A stretch of DNA of 64,000 nucleotides from Bombiscardovia apis (GCF_033095945.1 NZ_AP026800.1:124001-188000), one strand, 5' to 3'. Positions 33,378 through 42,521 are shown, counted from the first letter of the stretch. A program made the numbers and translations. The notes: generated from the letters alone by a model not told the origin.

Positions 33378-33938
33378 ATGGCAGCAGTAGATATGCAGAT
33401 TCGTAAGACGTATTTAGCATGCGCTCGGGCTTTGGTTGAGGGCGGAGCGAGCTTAGATCAGATTGACGAGCGGGGTATTGATATCAACCTGCCAGTTTTT
33501 AGCGTGGGGCAGGTGGCCCAGCTGGCAGATATTCACCCGCAGACCCTTCGTCAATACGACCGTTTGGGACTGATTGTACCCAAGCGTACCGGTGGTGGGG
33601 CTCGCCGCTATGCTTTGCGAGATCTCGACCGCCTGTGCCAAGCTCAGCATTTGAGCCAAGATGAGTCCATTAACCTAGCTGGTGTGACTAGAATTCTGGC
33701 GCTCGCCGAAGAAAACCGACAACTGCGCCGGCAACTTCGTCGTATGCGTGAGCCCGCGGGAGCCAACATTTTCGCAGCCGGAGCTAATGGTGAAGTTATT
33801 GAAGTTGAGCGCTCCCGCCGGGCACGGCTCTGGAGGCATCAGACTCAGATGCGCGCCGAAGCCTTGGCGGAGCTGCCGGGCGGTAATGCTGAATCGCTGC
33901 CGCAGTCAAAATCGTTAGTGCTGTGGGGCTTGGATTAG
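33378..33938 (+). CDS. hspR: Heat-shock repressor HspR (MerR family)
   Basis: 186 residues from ATG 33378, behind GGGAGGTGAG; a GTG at 33360 is less likely. Residues ~40-110 are a MerR winged helix: FSVGQVAQLADIHPQTLRQYDRLGLIVPKRTGGGARRYALRDLDRL, followed by a helical dimer segment (LAEENRQLRRQLRRM). This matches actinobacterial HspR, which binds HAIR sites with DnaK as co-repressor, and a good HAIR lies before dnaK. The N-terminal ~38 residues precede the HTH, longer than in Streptomyces. The stop overlaps the convergent LacI-ribokinase stop by 4 nt. Confidence 0.93.
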   Translation: MAAVDMQIRKTYLACARALVEGGASLDQIDERGIDINLPVFSVGQVAQLADIHPQTLRQYDRLGLIVPKRTGGGARRYALRDLDRLCQAQHLSQDESINLAGVTRILALAEENRQLRRQLRRMREPAGANIFAAGANGEVIEVERSRRARLWRHQTQMRAEALAELPGGNAESLPQSKSLVLWGLD

Positions 33939-35809
33939 AGTTCGGTACTTTTCTCTATTTGATGACGCTCAGCCAAAGATGGCAATACACCTTCTCGGGA
34001 TAGGGAGTAAGTCGCTGCGCGATTGGCCATTTTGATGGATTCACCGAGCGATCGTCCGTATAATAAGTAAGAAGCTAGCGCGCTGATGAAAGCATCGCTG
34101 GCACCGGTGTCATCTACGACTTTTGCCCGAGTAGTGGGGAAGGGCTGTCGCTTGCTGTTTTGGTAGAGCACGCAGCCCTCTTCGCCAGTGGTGACTATAA
34201 CTGTGCCAACGCCCCTGGCCAGCAGCTCCTTAGCTTTGTCGTCTTGGCTGGCGGGCTTGGGGCAAAGAGCCGCGAGTTCCTTGCGGTTGGGTACAAGGAT
34301 GTCACACTGGCTCAAGATATTGTCTGGTAATTCGGCACAGAAGAAGGGCTTTACGATGGTTTGTGCGCCGTGGGCATGTGCAACCCGGCAGGCCTCCTCG
34401 ATGGCGGGTAGGGGCACTACCGTTTGGATAAGACAGTAAGCTGCATGGTCGAAGAGCTTGTCCATGCTACTTACGTCGTTGGGATTGAGTAGGGCGTTGG
34501 CTCCGGCTACGCGCGTGGTCATGGACTCGCCGGTGTCGTCCACGAAAATATAGGCTTTGCCAGTCTCGCTGTAGGCCTTACGCTGCACGCCGTCGGTGTT
34601 GACGCCGTTGTCGGTGAGTGAGTGATAAATTTGGTCCGCTGCACTGTCTGCGCCCACATTGGCGATGAGTGAGACTGGCTGGCCAAGCTTGGCTACGCCC
34701 ACAGCCTGATTAACGCCTTTGCCGCCAGGGATGGAGAGCAAGCTCTGAGAATCTACTATTGTGCCAGGTCTGGGCAGGGTGGGGGCCACGAAATAAGTGT
34801 CGAGATTGGCACTGCCTACGACAACAATATTGCGCCGTTCTTGATTGAAGGGGCCAGCAATGGTGCGCTCGTTGCCCAAGTGGAAACTCTGGCTAAAACC
34901 GGGCGCTTCCTTGCGGCCATGTTCAATGGCGTTAATCATACGGGTGCACAAGTAAGCACCGAAGTCGGCGTTACGCATGGTGTAAGACGACACTTCGCTG
35001 GAGCCGGGGAAGCGCAGGATTTCACTGGTATCGTTGCGAACGCTCAGTATGGAAAAATCTTGCGGCACCCGGTAGTGTAGACGGGAAGCAAATTGTAGGA
35101 GCTCAAGGGCGTGCTGGTAGTGAGAAGAAACAACTCCGGTGATACGGTGTTCGCTCACAGCTGCCATGAGCCGGTCGTTAATCTCGTAAAAAATCATGTC
35201 GTCGTTGAGTTCAAGATTGTGCTCGAAGAGGCAGCGCCTGAAGCCGTTGAGGAAGCTCTGGGTGCGCCTTCCGGGGCTGAGCAGACAGGCGATCTTGCTG
35301 TGTTGCCGTTTGATGAGTTCTTCTGCGAGGCTGTATGCGGCTTGTTCGTAGGGGAGCATGGTGAATTCGTCGTCGCCTAAGGGGCCGATGGTGAGCTCGG
35401 GAATATCGATGCTGGGGCTGCTGGAGTTTGATTTGAGACTTTTGCCGCTGACCGGTTCCCAAATAAGGCCGTCGACATGCTGGGCGAGGGCTGCCTGGAT
35501 GTTGAGATTCTCCTGCTTAGCGCTTTTGAAGCTGTTGTAGGTCAGCGCCGTGTATCCGCGCTTTTGAGCGGTTTGGATGATGCCGTCGATGGTGGTGTCC
35601 ATGGAAACGGAATCACGCAAAAGCACGCCGATTCGCCAGCTGCGCTGCTCTGTTTTGGCGGAAGCGTAGGGGCGGTAGTGGTATTGCTTAACCACTTTTA
35701 AGACGCGCTCGCGGGTGGCATCGGCAATAGAATCGTCCTTGTGATTGACGATTTTCGATACGGTTGAGGTAGAGACGCCGGCAAGCTCGGCAATTTCTCT
35801 AATGTTCAT
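33935..35809 (-). CDS. LacI-family repressor fused to a PfkB-family ribokinase
   Basis: 624 residues in one open frame. 1-50: LacI HTH (NIREIAELAGVSTSTVSKIVN). 60-315: sugar-binding repressor core. From ~325: ribokinase-type PfkB domain beginning IVVVGSANLDTYFVAP, with IPGGKGVNQAVGVAKLG (substrate-binding GGKG(x)N) and the ATP/anion-hole motif VDDTGASDAF. In the usual D-T-x-G-A-G-D motif, one Gly has become Ser here; the catalytic Asp remains. It should phosphorylate ribose and regulate transcription in response to it. The divergent nucleoside hydrolase is the likely target. This HTH-plus-kinase layout recurs in bifidobacterial sugar loci. Confidence 0.9.
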   Translation of the reverse strand: MNIREIAELAGVSTSTVSKIVNHKDDSIADATRERVLKVVKQYHYRPYASAKTEQRSWRIGVLLRDSVSMDTTIDGIIQTAQKRGYTALTYNSFKSAKQENLNIQAALAQHVDGLIWEPVSGKSLKSNSSSPSIDIPELTIGPLGDDEFTMLPYEQAAYSLAEELIKRQHSKIACLLSPGRRTQSFLNGFRRCLFEHNLELNDDMIFYEINDRLMAAVSEHRITGVVSSHYQHALELLQFASRLHYRVPQDFSILSVRNDTSEILRFPGSSEVSSYTMRNADFGAYLCTRMINAIEHGRKEAPGFSQSFHLGNERTIAGPFNQERRNIVVVGSANLDTYFVAPTLPRPGTIVDSQSLLSIPGGKGVNQAVGVAKLGQPVSLIANVGADSAADQIYHSLTDNGVNTDGVQRKAYSETGKAYIFVDDTGESMTTRVAGANALLNPNDVSSMDKLFDHAAYCLIQTVVPLPAIEEACRVAHAHGAQTIVKPFFCAELPDNILSQCDILVPNRKELAALCPKPASQDDKAKELLARGVGTVIVTTGEEGCVLYQNSKRQPFPTTRAKVVDDTGASDAFISALASYLLYGRSLGESIKMANRAATYSLSREGVLPSLAERHQIEKSTEL

Positions 35810-35956
35810 AGGACGGTTGTTCTTTCTGATATGCGCGCCAGTCCCCCCCTCTCTATACTAGCGTGGACGACGGCTTTGCCGACGGCTGGCGGCTCTGGAC
35901 TATGTGCGAGTACCAGTATGTTCGCATTGCGCTAATAGCTGTTCGAAAAAGGGCTG

Positions 35957-35985
35957 TTGACAGCTTTGGCAACAACTGCTAGCCT
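35957..35985 (+). promoter_or_regulatory. Promoter of the nucleoside hydrolase gene
   Basis: TTGACA, a 17-nt spacer, then TAGCCT. The -35 is a perfect consensus and the -10 is fair. Predicted start near 35992, right at the operator-like repeat. Confidence 0.65.
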
Positions 35986-35992
35986 ATCATGA

Positions 35993-36017
35993 GAAAATAG
36001 TTTCCGAAATACTTTTC
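35993..36017. promoter_or_regulatory. LacI-type operator candidate
   Basis: GAAAATAGTTTC followed by CGAAATACTTTTC is an imperfect palindrome (GAAAA-N3-TTTC against GAAA-N3-TTTTC) at the predicted transcription start. A likely site for the divergent LacI-ribokinase protein. Confidence 0.5.
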
Positions 36018-36074
36018 CCCCTTTCTTGTAAGCAGAGACACACGTTTCTGCTATTGGACTTTAGGAAGTGACAC

Positions 36075-37061
36075 ATGAATGCACGTCCTATCATTATCGA
36101 CACAGCCCCCGGTATTGATGACGCAGTAGCAATAGCTCTTCTCCATGCAGACCCCAGCGTTGACGTAAAGCTTGTAGCTAGCGTCGCGGGCGAAGTGCCT
36201 GTGGAGCAGGCCACGCAAAGCATAGAAAAGCTCCTTACCTTTTTACGTCAGCAAACTCCCGTAGCTCAGGGAGCTTCGTCTCCGCTCATGAGGCCGAATA
36301 TGTTCTCGAAACAAGGTCGCGACCTTGATGTGTTCGACACTGCGAACTGGCCCACCCCTCACCGTTCTTTGCTTACTGTTGAAAGCGCTGTTTTGGAAGA
36401 GCGCCGGGTTTTGATGGAGAGCGAACGGCCTGTAACTATCATCACGCTTGGTCCCCTCACTAACATAGCTCTGTTGCTCACGGCCTTTCCTGAGGTAAAG
36501 AGCAGGATTGAGCAAATTGTGATGATGGTTGGTACCACTGGTCGCGGTGATGCCACGGTCTATGGCGAATTCAATGCCGTGTGTGATCCTGAAGCGGCGG
36601 GCATTGTCTTCCGTTCTGAGCTGCCGTTGGTTATGGCCGGGCTCGAAGTTGGTTGTAAGGTACGGTTGCAAGAAGAGGACTTAGTTACTATTGCGGCTTC
36701 GGGTCGAGTGGGTGCTTTGCTAGTGAAAATACTGCGCCGGCAGGCCAATGATAAACCGGGTTCGGGCATGCGCTTGTATAGCTCGTCTGCTGCCATGTAC
36801 TTACTGGAACCAGGGCTATTTACCACTCGCCGAGCTCAGGTCGAAGTGGAAATTGGGAGCAATCTGACCCTGGGGGCCACAGTAGCTAACTTCGATGTGC
36901 GCCGAGAAGTGGCGGAAGGCGCAGCTGACACTATGAGTCCTATTCGTTCACTCAGTCGCAGTGAAAGCGCAGCAGTGGCTTCCAATGCGACTATCTGTGT
37001 GGATGTGGACGTGTGCGGGCTCAAAGCCAGCTTCCTTAAGCGCCTCTCGCAAGCCAATTAG
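36075..37061 (+). CDS. Nucleoside hydrolase (inosine/uridine-preferring family), altered metal motif
   Basis: 328 residues with the nucleoside-hydrolase fold: PIIIDTAPGIDDAVAI at the N-terminus, VTIITLGPLTNIALLL in the middle, and GNAVYGEFN-like EFNAVCDPEAAGIVF, where the Asn and Asp help bind ribose and Ca2+. The family motif is DTDPGxDDA; here the second Asp is Ala (DTAPGIDDA). In crystal structures of the family this residue is a Ca2+ ligand and likely general base. The enzyme splits ribonucleosides to base and ribose, fitting a ribokinase neighbour, but the missing Asp questions activity. Consensus promoter upstream. Confidence 0.85.
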   Translation: MNARPIIIDTAPGIDDAVAIALLHADPSVDVKLVASVAGEVPVEQATQSIEKLLTFLRQQTPVAQGASSPLMRPNMFSKQGRDLDVFDTANWPTPHRSLLTVESAVLEERRVLMESERPVTIITLGPLTNIALLLTAFPEVKSRIEQIVMMVGTTGRGDATVYGEFNAVCDPEAAGIVFRSELPLVMAGLEVGCKVRLQEEDLVTIAASGRVGALLVKILRRQANDKPGSGMRLYSSSAAMYLLEPGLFTTRRAQVEVEIGSNLTLGATVANFDVRREVAEGAADTMSPIRSLSRSESAAVASNATICVDVDVCGLKASFLKRLSQAN

Positions 37062-37207
37062 GCCGAGCCGCTTGCGAATCTGTGCAATATCTCTATCTTT
37101 TTGAGCGGTATGAGTAGGTAAAAACTTCTAGAATCGCTTGTGGAGCATAATGCGCTCGCGGCCGAGAGGTGCTTGCGAGCGTTCCAAGAAGCGAGAGAGG
37201 GAGCAGC

Positions 37208-38173
37208 ATGGTTGCTATCGCGGGGGAAGATTTGCACGGGGTGCACGAAGGTTACGGTCAAACTTGGGCCAAGGCGATTTTGATGGGCGAACACTCGGTG
37301 GTCTACGGGCACCCGGCTTTGGCTCTGCCGCTTCACGATTTGCAAATGCGGGCTTGGGCTCAGCCAATTGCCTCCGATCAGGAACCACAGCTCAGTGCTC
37401 TCGACTACGAGGGGCCGCTCAGCGAGTCGGGAGAACTGTTTGGGGGCTTACGTCGGGCAGTGGAAGTGACGCTCGACTTCTTGGGACACAGCGACCAGCG
37501 TTTCAGTATTCGCACTGAATCTGACTTCCCGGCCGGGCGAGGGCTTGGTTCATCTGCTGCCGCCTCCGGTGCCGTAGTGCGCGCCCTGCTCGATGCTTAC
37601 GACGTGCGCGCCTCCCATGAACAGCTCTTAGAGCTGACTAATCAAGCCGAAAAAATCACTCACGGCCACCCCTCAGGCTTGGATGCGGCTACAACTTCTG
37701 GTGAGCTGCCGGTCGAGCTGGAGCGCGGGGCCATGCGCACGGTGCAATTGCGAGGAAATGGATATTTGGTTATCGCAGATACGGGCGTGGCTGGCTCGAC
37801 GCGCGAGGCCGTAGAAGGTGTGCGCTCTCGTTTGGAGGCTAAGCCTGAAGTGGTGGAGCAGCTGCTCGAATCGCTGGGAGACCAGGCCCGTAGCGCTATT
37901 GGCAATTTGGAAACTGGGCAGATGGAGCCTTTGGGGGCCAGTATGAATCAGGCTCAAGAGTTGCTCAATGCCCTACAAGTAGGCCATGCTCAGCTTGACG
38001 CATTGGTGAGTGCTGCTCGCTCGGCCGGAGCTTTGGGGGCCAAGCTTACGGGCGGCGGATTGGGAGGCTGCATGCTGGCTCTGGCAGCCAATGAGAGCGA
38101 CGCGCAGCGAATTAGCGAGGCTCTGCTTGCTGCTGGTGCGCAAGAGGTTTGGACTCACCACATGGTTGCTTAA
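37208..38173 (+). CDS. mvk: Mevalonate kinase
   Basis: 321 residues from ATG 37208 behind GAGAGGGAG. A GHMP kinase: KAILMGEHSVVYGHPALALPL (motif 1, GEHxVVYG), FPAGRGLGSSAAASGAVVRAL (ATP-binding Gly/Ser loop), HGHPSGLDAAT (catalytic region with Asp) and KLTGGGLGGCMLAL (motif 3). Phosphorylates mevalonate with ATP, first committed kinase step toward isoprenoids. First gene of a four-gene run mvk-mvaD-pmk-fni on the same strand; HMG-CoA synthase and reductase are not in the window. Confidence 0.95.
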   Translation: MVAIAGEDLHGVHEGYGQTWAKAILMGEHSVVYGHPALALPLHDLQMRAWAQPIASDQEPQLSALDYEGPLSESGELFGGLRRAVEVTLDFLGHSDQRFSIRTESDFPAGRGLGSSAAASGAVVRALLDAYDVRASHEQLLELTNQAEKITHGHPSGLDAATTSGELPVELERGAMRTVQLRGNGYLVIADTGVAGSTREAVEGVRSRLEAKPEVVEQLLESLGDQARSAIGNLETGQMEPLGASMNQAQELLNALQVGHAQLDALVSAARSAGALGAKLTGGGLGGCMLALAANESDAQRISEALLAAGAQEVWTHHMVA

Positions 38174-38349
38174 GGTTTTTGCATTCATATCCTGGGCTGC
38201 TCGCTGCTGCAGTGTGGTTTACAATTGAACGGTAAATAATGTTCGGACTTTCTCTTTAAGCTGAGAATGCAAACTCAGTTAGTGGGGATACTGTCAGCTT
38301 TCGACCTATTGGGGCACGGGTGGGCAGTCTGCTGGCTAATCTGTGAAGT

Positions 38350-39486
38350 ATGAACGTGAGAAGAGTGCGGCAAAATTCAGGCAGGAGTACGGATGTGCAA
38401 GCTGGAAGTCAACCAGCGGCTACGGCTACCCTTGCCGAGCGGAGTACGTTGAGCTCCGAAGCTGAGCCAGTGCTAGGCCGAGGCCAAGCGCGGGCCAATG
38501 CGAATATTGCACTCATTAAATACTGGGGCAAGGCAGACGAAGACCTCATAATCCCCACTACTTCCAGCCTTTCGCTTACTCTTGATGGGCTTTCCACTCG
38601 TACACAAGTCGAGTTTTTGGCCCAGAGTTACGGGCCGGACCAGCTCACTATTGACGATCAGCCTCAGGGGGGCAAAGCGCTGGCCAGGGTCTCGCGTTTT
38701 CTTGACATTGTGCGCCGCCGCGCTGGCATCGATGCCCCGGCTCGCGTGAACTCTTACAACACTGTTCCTTATGGGGCGGGTTTGGCTTCTTCTTCGTCGG
38801 CTTTTGCGGCCTTAGCGGGGGCGGCTAGTGCTGCTGCGGGCTTGGACTTGGGTCGGCAGGAGCTCTCGCGTTTGGCTCGGCGGGGCTCGGGCTCGGCTTG
38901 TCGTTCGCTCTACGGCGGGCTGGTGCAGTGGCAGGCTGGCAGCGATGACGCTTCCTCTTACGCGCTGCCCGTGGAATCAGATATGGATTTGGCGCTGGTA
39001 GTAGTGCTCATTTCGGGTCAGGAAAAGCAGATTTCTAGCCGCGAAGGCATGCGTCGCACTGTGCAAACTTCACCCCTCTACCGGGCTTGGGTTGAGCAGA
39101 GCCGGTTGGACTTGCAAGATGCGCTTAAGGCCATACAATATGAGGATTTGGAAGCTCTGGGAGCTATTGCTGAGGCCAATGCTATGGGTATGCATGCGGC
39201 CATGCTGGCTTCGCGCCCGGCGGTATGCTACTGGCTGCCAGACACCCTTTCGGCTATGGAAGCGGTGGGCCAGATTCGCGCTGAGGGGCTGCCGGCTTGG
39301 GGCACTATGGATGCCGGGCCCAATATGAAGGTGCTGACTTCGGGGGCTCAGGCGGTGCGCGTGGCTGAGGAGCTGCGGGGGCGGCTTCCGGGGGTCAATA
39401 TTCAGGTGCATAGGCCTGGTCCGGGTTTGGAAATGCTGGGAAATGAAGGCGCTCACTCGGGCACTGCTGGGGTTGAGCGCGCGTGA
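38350..39486 (+). CDS. mvaD: Diphosphomevalonate decarboxylase
   Basis: 378 residues. NIALIKYWGKADEDLIIPTTSSLSLTLD is the family hallmark, followed by GAGLASSSSAFAALAGAA (ATP loop) and RRGSGSACRSLYGGLVQW. C-terminal TMDAGPNMKVL matches the MDAGPNVK motif. Converts mevalonate diphosphate to isopentenyl diphosphate, with loss of CO2 and ATP use. There are ~48 residues before NIALIKYWGK, about 35 more than usual, Ser/Ala/Gln-rich; the true start could be downstream, but no better ribosome site was seen. 176 nt separate it from mvk. Confidence 0.94.
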   Translation: MNVRRVRQNSGRSTDVQAGSQPAATATLAERSTLSSEAEPVLGRGQARANANIALIKYWGKADEDLIIPTTSSLSLTLDGLSTRTQVEFLAQSYGPDQLTIDDQPQGGKALARVSRFLDIVRRRAGIDAPARVNSYNTVPYGAGLASSSSAFAALAGAASAAAGLDLGRQELSRLARRGSGSACRSLYGGLVQWQAGSDDASSYALPVESDMDLALVVVLISGQEKQISSREGMRRTVQTSPLYRAWVEQSRLDLQDALKAIQYEDLEALGAIAEANAMGMHAAMLASRPAVCYWLPDTLSAMEAVGQIRAEGLPAWGTMDAGPNMKVLTSGAQAVRVAEELRGRLPGVNIQVHRPGPGLEMLGNEGAHSGTAGVERA

Positions 39487-39573
39487 AAGCGTGGCGGAAC
39501 AGGCGAAGCTGAGCATCACGATATTGGTGGACTAAGTCCATGAATGGTTTGGTGTGAAGTGGTTTGGTAAACG

Positions 39574-40797
39574 ATGGGTTGGAAGATGAACGAAGCGGTC
39601 GAGACAGTACAAGCGCAGGCAGCAGGTAAGCTCTACTTGGCTGGCGAATACGCGGTCGTAGAGCCGGGGCATCCAGCCATTCTCGTGGCCGTGAACCGCA
39701 CGTTGACAACGCAAGTTACCGGCAGAGCGGCAGGCGAAGGCTCGCAGGAGCAGCCAGTCGACGCTCAGCGCGGGCGCATCGAATCGGAGGGCCATCCTGA
39801 AGCGAGCATGAGCTGGCATCGCGAGGATGGGAAGCTCACTCCCGACACTCAGCTTGGCGAACCCTCCTACTTGCTGGCCGCCGCCCAAAGTGTTGAAGAA
39901 CTCGCAGTCGAGCGCGGGCTGGCTCTTCGCTCCTACGATATTGCCGTCAGTAGCCAGCTAGATTCGGGCTCGGGCAAAAAGTATGGCCTCGGCTCCTCGG
40001 CAGCAGTGGCGGTAGCGACAGTGCGCGCTCTACTCGACTGGTATGGGCTCCAATTAAGCCCGCTCGAAACATACAAACTCGCATATTTGGCTACCGGCCG
40101 CGCCCAGAGCTTGGGTTCCGGCGGCGATTTGGCGGCCAGTCTCTTCGGCGGATGCATCCGGTTCTGCTCACCCGACCGCAGCTGGGTGCGCGCCCAGGTG
40201 GGCTCCAGCTCGCTATCGCAGTTGATTACGCAGCCTTGGCCAGGCTTGCAGATACACCGTTTAGATGCTTTCGGCCCCGATTCGCTCCTGCACTTGTTCG
40301 TAGGCTGGACCGGAAGCCCCGCTTCCACTCCCTCGCTGGTGGCATCTGTTAAGCAGGGCTCGGCCGACGGCAAAAGCCAATCATACGAACGGTTCCTAGC
40401 GGCTTCTGACGCTTGCGTCGACGCTCTGGCCCAGAGTTTAGAAGCAGGGCAGCCTGGCGCTATCGGTGAGCACGTGGCTCAGGCCCGCTCCCTCCTGCGC
40501 GGCCTTTCTGCCCTGACCGACACCGACATCGAAACCCCAGCTTTGCGCACGCTAGTGGAGAGCGCTCTTATTCGCGGCGCTGCGGCCAAATCTTCGGGCG
40601 CGGGCGGCGGGGATTGCGGCATCGCCATCGTTTGCGACAAGCAGCCCCAGTCTAGGGCCATAGGCCAGATGAGCGCTATTGCTGCCGCTTGGAGCCGGGC
40701 TGGCATCGAGCCCCTGCCGCTCACAGTCGGGCCGCCTCTGGCTGCCTTGGAGCCTTGGGGCGTCGGCTGCGCGGCAACAGCTCAGGAAGAGGAGTAA
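39574..40797 (+). CDS. pmk: Phosphomevalonate kinase
   Basis: 407 residues (ATG 39574, with a second ATG at 39586 as alternative). GHMP-kinase fold: AAGKLYLAGEYAVVEPGHPAILVAV near the N-terminus, KKYGLGSSAAVAVATVRALL ATP loop, GSGGDLAASLFGGCI, and KSSGAGGGDCGIAIV at the end, all typical of bacterial phosphomevalonate kinases. Adds the second phosphate in the mevalonate pathway. The stop is 2 nt from the fni start, implying coupling. Confidence 0.94.
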   Translation: MGWKMNEAVETVQAQAAGKLYLAGEYAVVEPGHPAILVAVNRTLTTQVTGRAAGEGSQEQPVDAQRGRIESEGHPEASMSWHREDGKLTPDTQLGEPSYLLAAAQSVEELAVERGLALRSYDIAVSSQLDSGSGKKYGLGSSAAVAVATVRALLDWYGLQLSPLETYKLAYLATGRAQSLGSGGDLAASLFGGCIRFCSPDRSWVRAQVGSSSLSQLITQPWPGLQIHRLDAFGPDSLLHLFVGWTGSPASTPSLVASVKQGSADGKSQSYERFLAASDACVDALAQSLEAGQPGAIGEHVAQARSLLRGLSALTDTDIETPALRTLVESALIRGAAAKSSGAGGGDCGIAIVCDKQPQSRAIGQMSAIAAAWSRAGIEPLPLTVGPPLAALEPWGVGCAATAQEEE

Positions 40798-40799
40798 AC

Positions 40800-41921
40800 A
40801 TGGGCAGCGAGCAAGGCACTTCCAAGCCGCTCTTCGATTCGAGCTTGGACCACAACCCCGATTCGGTGCGTAAGAATGACCATATTCGCTTGGCCTTGCA
40901 GCAGCAGAAAGCCCCTAAGCGCAACGCTTTTGACGATATGCGCTTCGTGCACCATGCCTTGAGAGCGGTAGACCAAGCTAGTGTGAGCACGGCCACGCAG
41001 GTGTGTGGCGAGGAGTGGCCGCTGCCCTTCTATATCAACGCTATGACCGGCGGTTCGGCTCAAGCGGGCGAGATTAATTCGCTCTTGGCTCAGGCTGCGG
41101 CGGCTTCCGGACTCGCTATGGCCACCGGCTCCCAGCATGCTGCCTTGCGCAGGCCCGAGCTAGAGCCGACTTTTACTACCGTGCGCGACCGCAATCCGAG
41201 CGGCTTCGTCTTTGCTAATGTGGGGCCCACGGTCAGCCCAGAGCAGGCAGTGCGGGCCGTGAATATGCTCTCTGCCTCGGCCTTGCAAATACACATTAAC
41301 CCGGTGCAAGAGGCGGTCATGTCTGAGGGAGACCGCGACTATGGCACTTGGCCCGAGCGCATTCGTGCGATTGCTGAAGCGGTGCCGGTGCCGGTCGTCG
41401 TGAAAGAAGTGGGCTTCGGTCTCAGTCGCCCCACTATCGAACTCCTGGCCTCTTTGGGCATTTCAACGGTTGACGTCTCCGGGCGGGGAGGCACCGATTT
41501 TGCGGTCATCGAAAACGAGCGCCGAACCGACCGCGACTACTGGTACATGGATAATTGGGGCCTCTCAACAGTGCTAGCCCTGCTCACTGCAAGCCAGCCG
41601 GAGACAGTGCCGGGCGTGGCTTTGCTGGCCTCTGGTGGGGTGCGCAGTCCGCTTGACGTGGTCAAAGCCCTAGCCTTGGGAGCCCAAGCAGTGGGAGTTT
41701 CGGGGCACTTCCTCGCTACTTTGACAGCCCATGGAGTTAGCGGATTAGTTGACGAAATCAACGATTGGGCTAGCCAAGTGCGCGCCCTCATGTCGCTCCT
41801 AGGCGCTCGCAAGGTTGCCGACCTGCGCCACAGCGACCTCCTCATCACCGGCCCAACCGCCGAAGAGGCCCGCCTACTGGGAGTAGACCTCCCCGCCCTA
41901 GCCCGGCGCTCCGCGCAGTAA
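40800..41921 (+). CDS. fni: Type 2 isopentenyl-diphosphate delta-isomerase
   Basis: 373 residues from ATG 40800, behind AAGAGGAG; a longer frame overlapping pmk starts at 40689 but is unlikely. RKNDHIRLAL opens the domain; FYINAMTGGS, MATGSQHAAL, VKEVGFGLSRPTIELL and SGRGGTDFAVIE are FMN/NADPH-dependent IDI-2 motifs, and ALLASGGVRSPLDVVKALALGA the phosphate-binding loop of the TIM barrel. Interconverts IPP and DMAPP. Completes the lower mevalonate pathway and ends at a terminator. Confidence 0.95.
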   Translation: MGSEQGTSKPLFDSSLDHNPDSVRKNDHIRLALQQQKAPKRNAFDDMRFVHHALRAVDQASVSTATQVCGEEWPLPFYINAMTGGSAQAGEINSLLAQAAAASGLAMATGSQHAALRRPELEPTFTTVRDRNPSGFVFANVGPTVSPEQAVRAVNMLSASALQIHINPVQEAVMSEGDRDYGTWPERIRAIAEAVPVPVVVKEVGFGLSRPTIELLASLGISTVDVSGRGGTDFAVIENERRTDRDYWYMDNWGLSTVLALLTASQPETVPGVALLASGGVRSPLDVVKALALGAQAVGVSGHFLATLTAHGVSGLVDEINDWASQVRALMSLLGARKVADLRHSDLLITGPTAEEARLLGVDLPALARRSAQ

Positions 41922-41978
41922 TTTTCGGCGAATAGGGCTGTGCGTCGCTGCTGAGCCAACAGCGCTCGCAGCATATAG

Positions 41979-42019
41979 GTAAAGGGCCGGTAGCTGAATA
42001 ATCAGCCGCCGACCCTTAC
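41979..42019 (+). terminator. Terminator of the mevalonate operon
   Basis: GTAAAGGG...CCCTTAC arms with an inner GCTGA/TCAGC stem. T tract is weak. The following 42020-42294 holds two small dyads (CTATC/GATAG near 42220 and CCCG/CGGG near 42246) but no gene. Confidence 0.6.
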
Positions 42020-42294
42020 GCCCTATACAGACACGGACCATAATGGAGCCCGATCACAAAAGGCACCAACGGATAATGCGGAGCCCAGCCGCCTTACCAG
42101 CAGCAGCTCCTACCCGAAGTGCGATGTGCCCTTCTGATGCTTATCAGTATAACATCAGTGTGCTCTGCTTCGTGCGTGGTGCAAACCTCATTCCTGTAGG
42201 CTCAACAGTGGCGGCAACTATCGTGCGATGATAGCTGCGCCTGCCCGCTCAAACGGGCGGGTAAAGCCTATACAGATAAGAGGGAGGACCTATT

Positions 42295-42462
42295 ATGGGT
42301 CATCCAAATAAACCGAACCGCGCTATGGAGGCTTGCGCGGTTATCGTACTCACAACGTGTGCGAACACGATTATAGCGAGTATGGGAGCCGCGCAGGCTA
42401 TACCTCTCATGGTAACCATGCTGCTTTGCGCAGTGGTGCTTAACATGCGAGATGAACTCTAG
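42295..42462 (+). CDS. 55-residue hydrophobic small membrane protein
   Basis: ATG 42295 is preceded by AGGGAGG at 7-nt spacing, a very good ribosome site, and the frame ends at TAG 42460-42462, just before a strong terminator. The peptide starts with a short polar basic head (MGHPNKPNRAM), then two hydrophobic stretches (ACAVIVLTTCANTIIASM and IPLMVTMLLCAVVLNM) and a charged MRDEL end, so it likely inserts as a hairpin in the membrane. Three Cys. No family recognised. The unit looks complete and independent: leader dyads, ribosome site, gene, terminator. Confidence 0.6.
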   Translation: MGHPNKPNRAMEACAVIVLTTCANTIIASMGAAQAIPLMVTMLLCAVVLNMRDEL

Positions 42463-42473
42463 CGCATAAGGGG

Positions 42474-42499
42474 CGCCCCGCTGTTGTAATGGCGGGGCG
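42474..42499. terminator. Terminator between the small membrane protein and RCC1 gene B
   Basis: CGCCCCGC (42474-42481) pairs with GCGGGGCG (42492-42499), then TTACTTCTCTT. Could serve both converging genes. Confidence 0.75.
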
Positions 42500-42521
42500 T
42501 TACTTCTCTTGGGGCTTGCTG

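Noticed and set aside
40689..40799. N-terminal extension of fni overlapping pmk
   Set aside because: A strong ribosome site precedes ATG 40800 and family homology starts after it.
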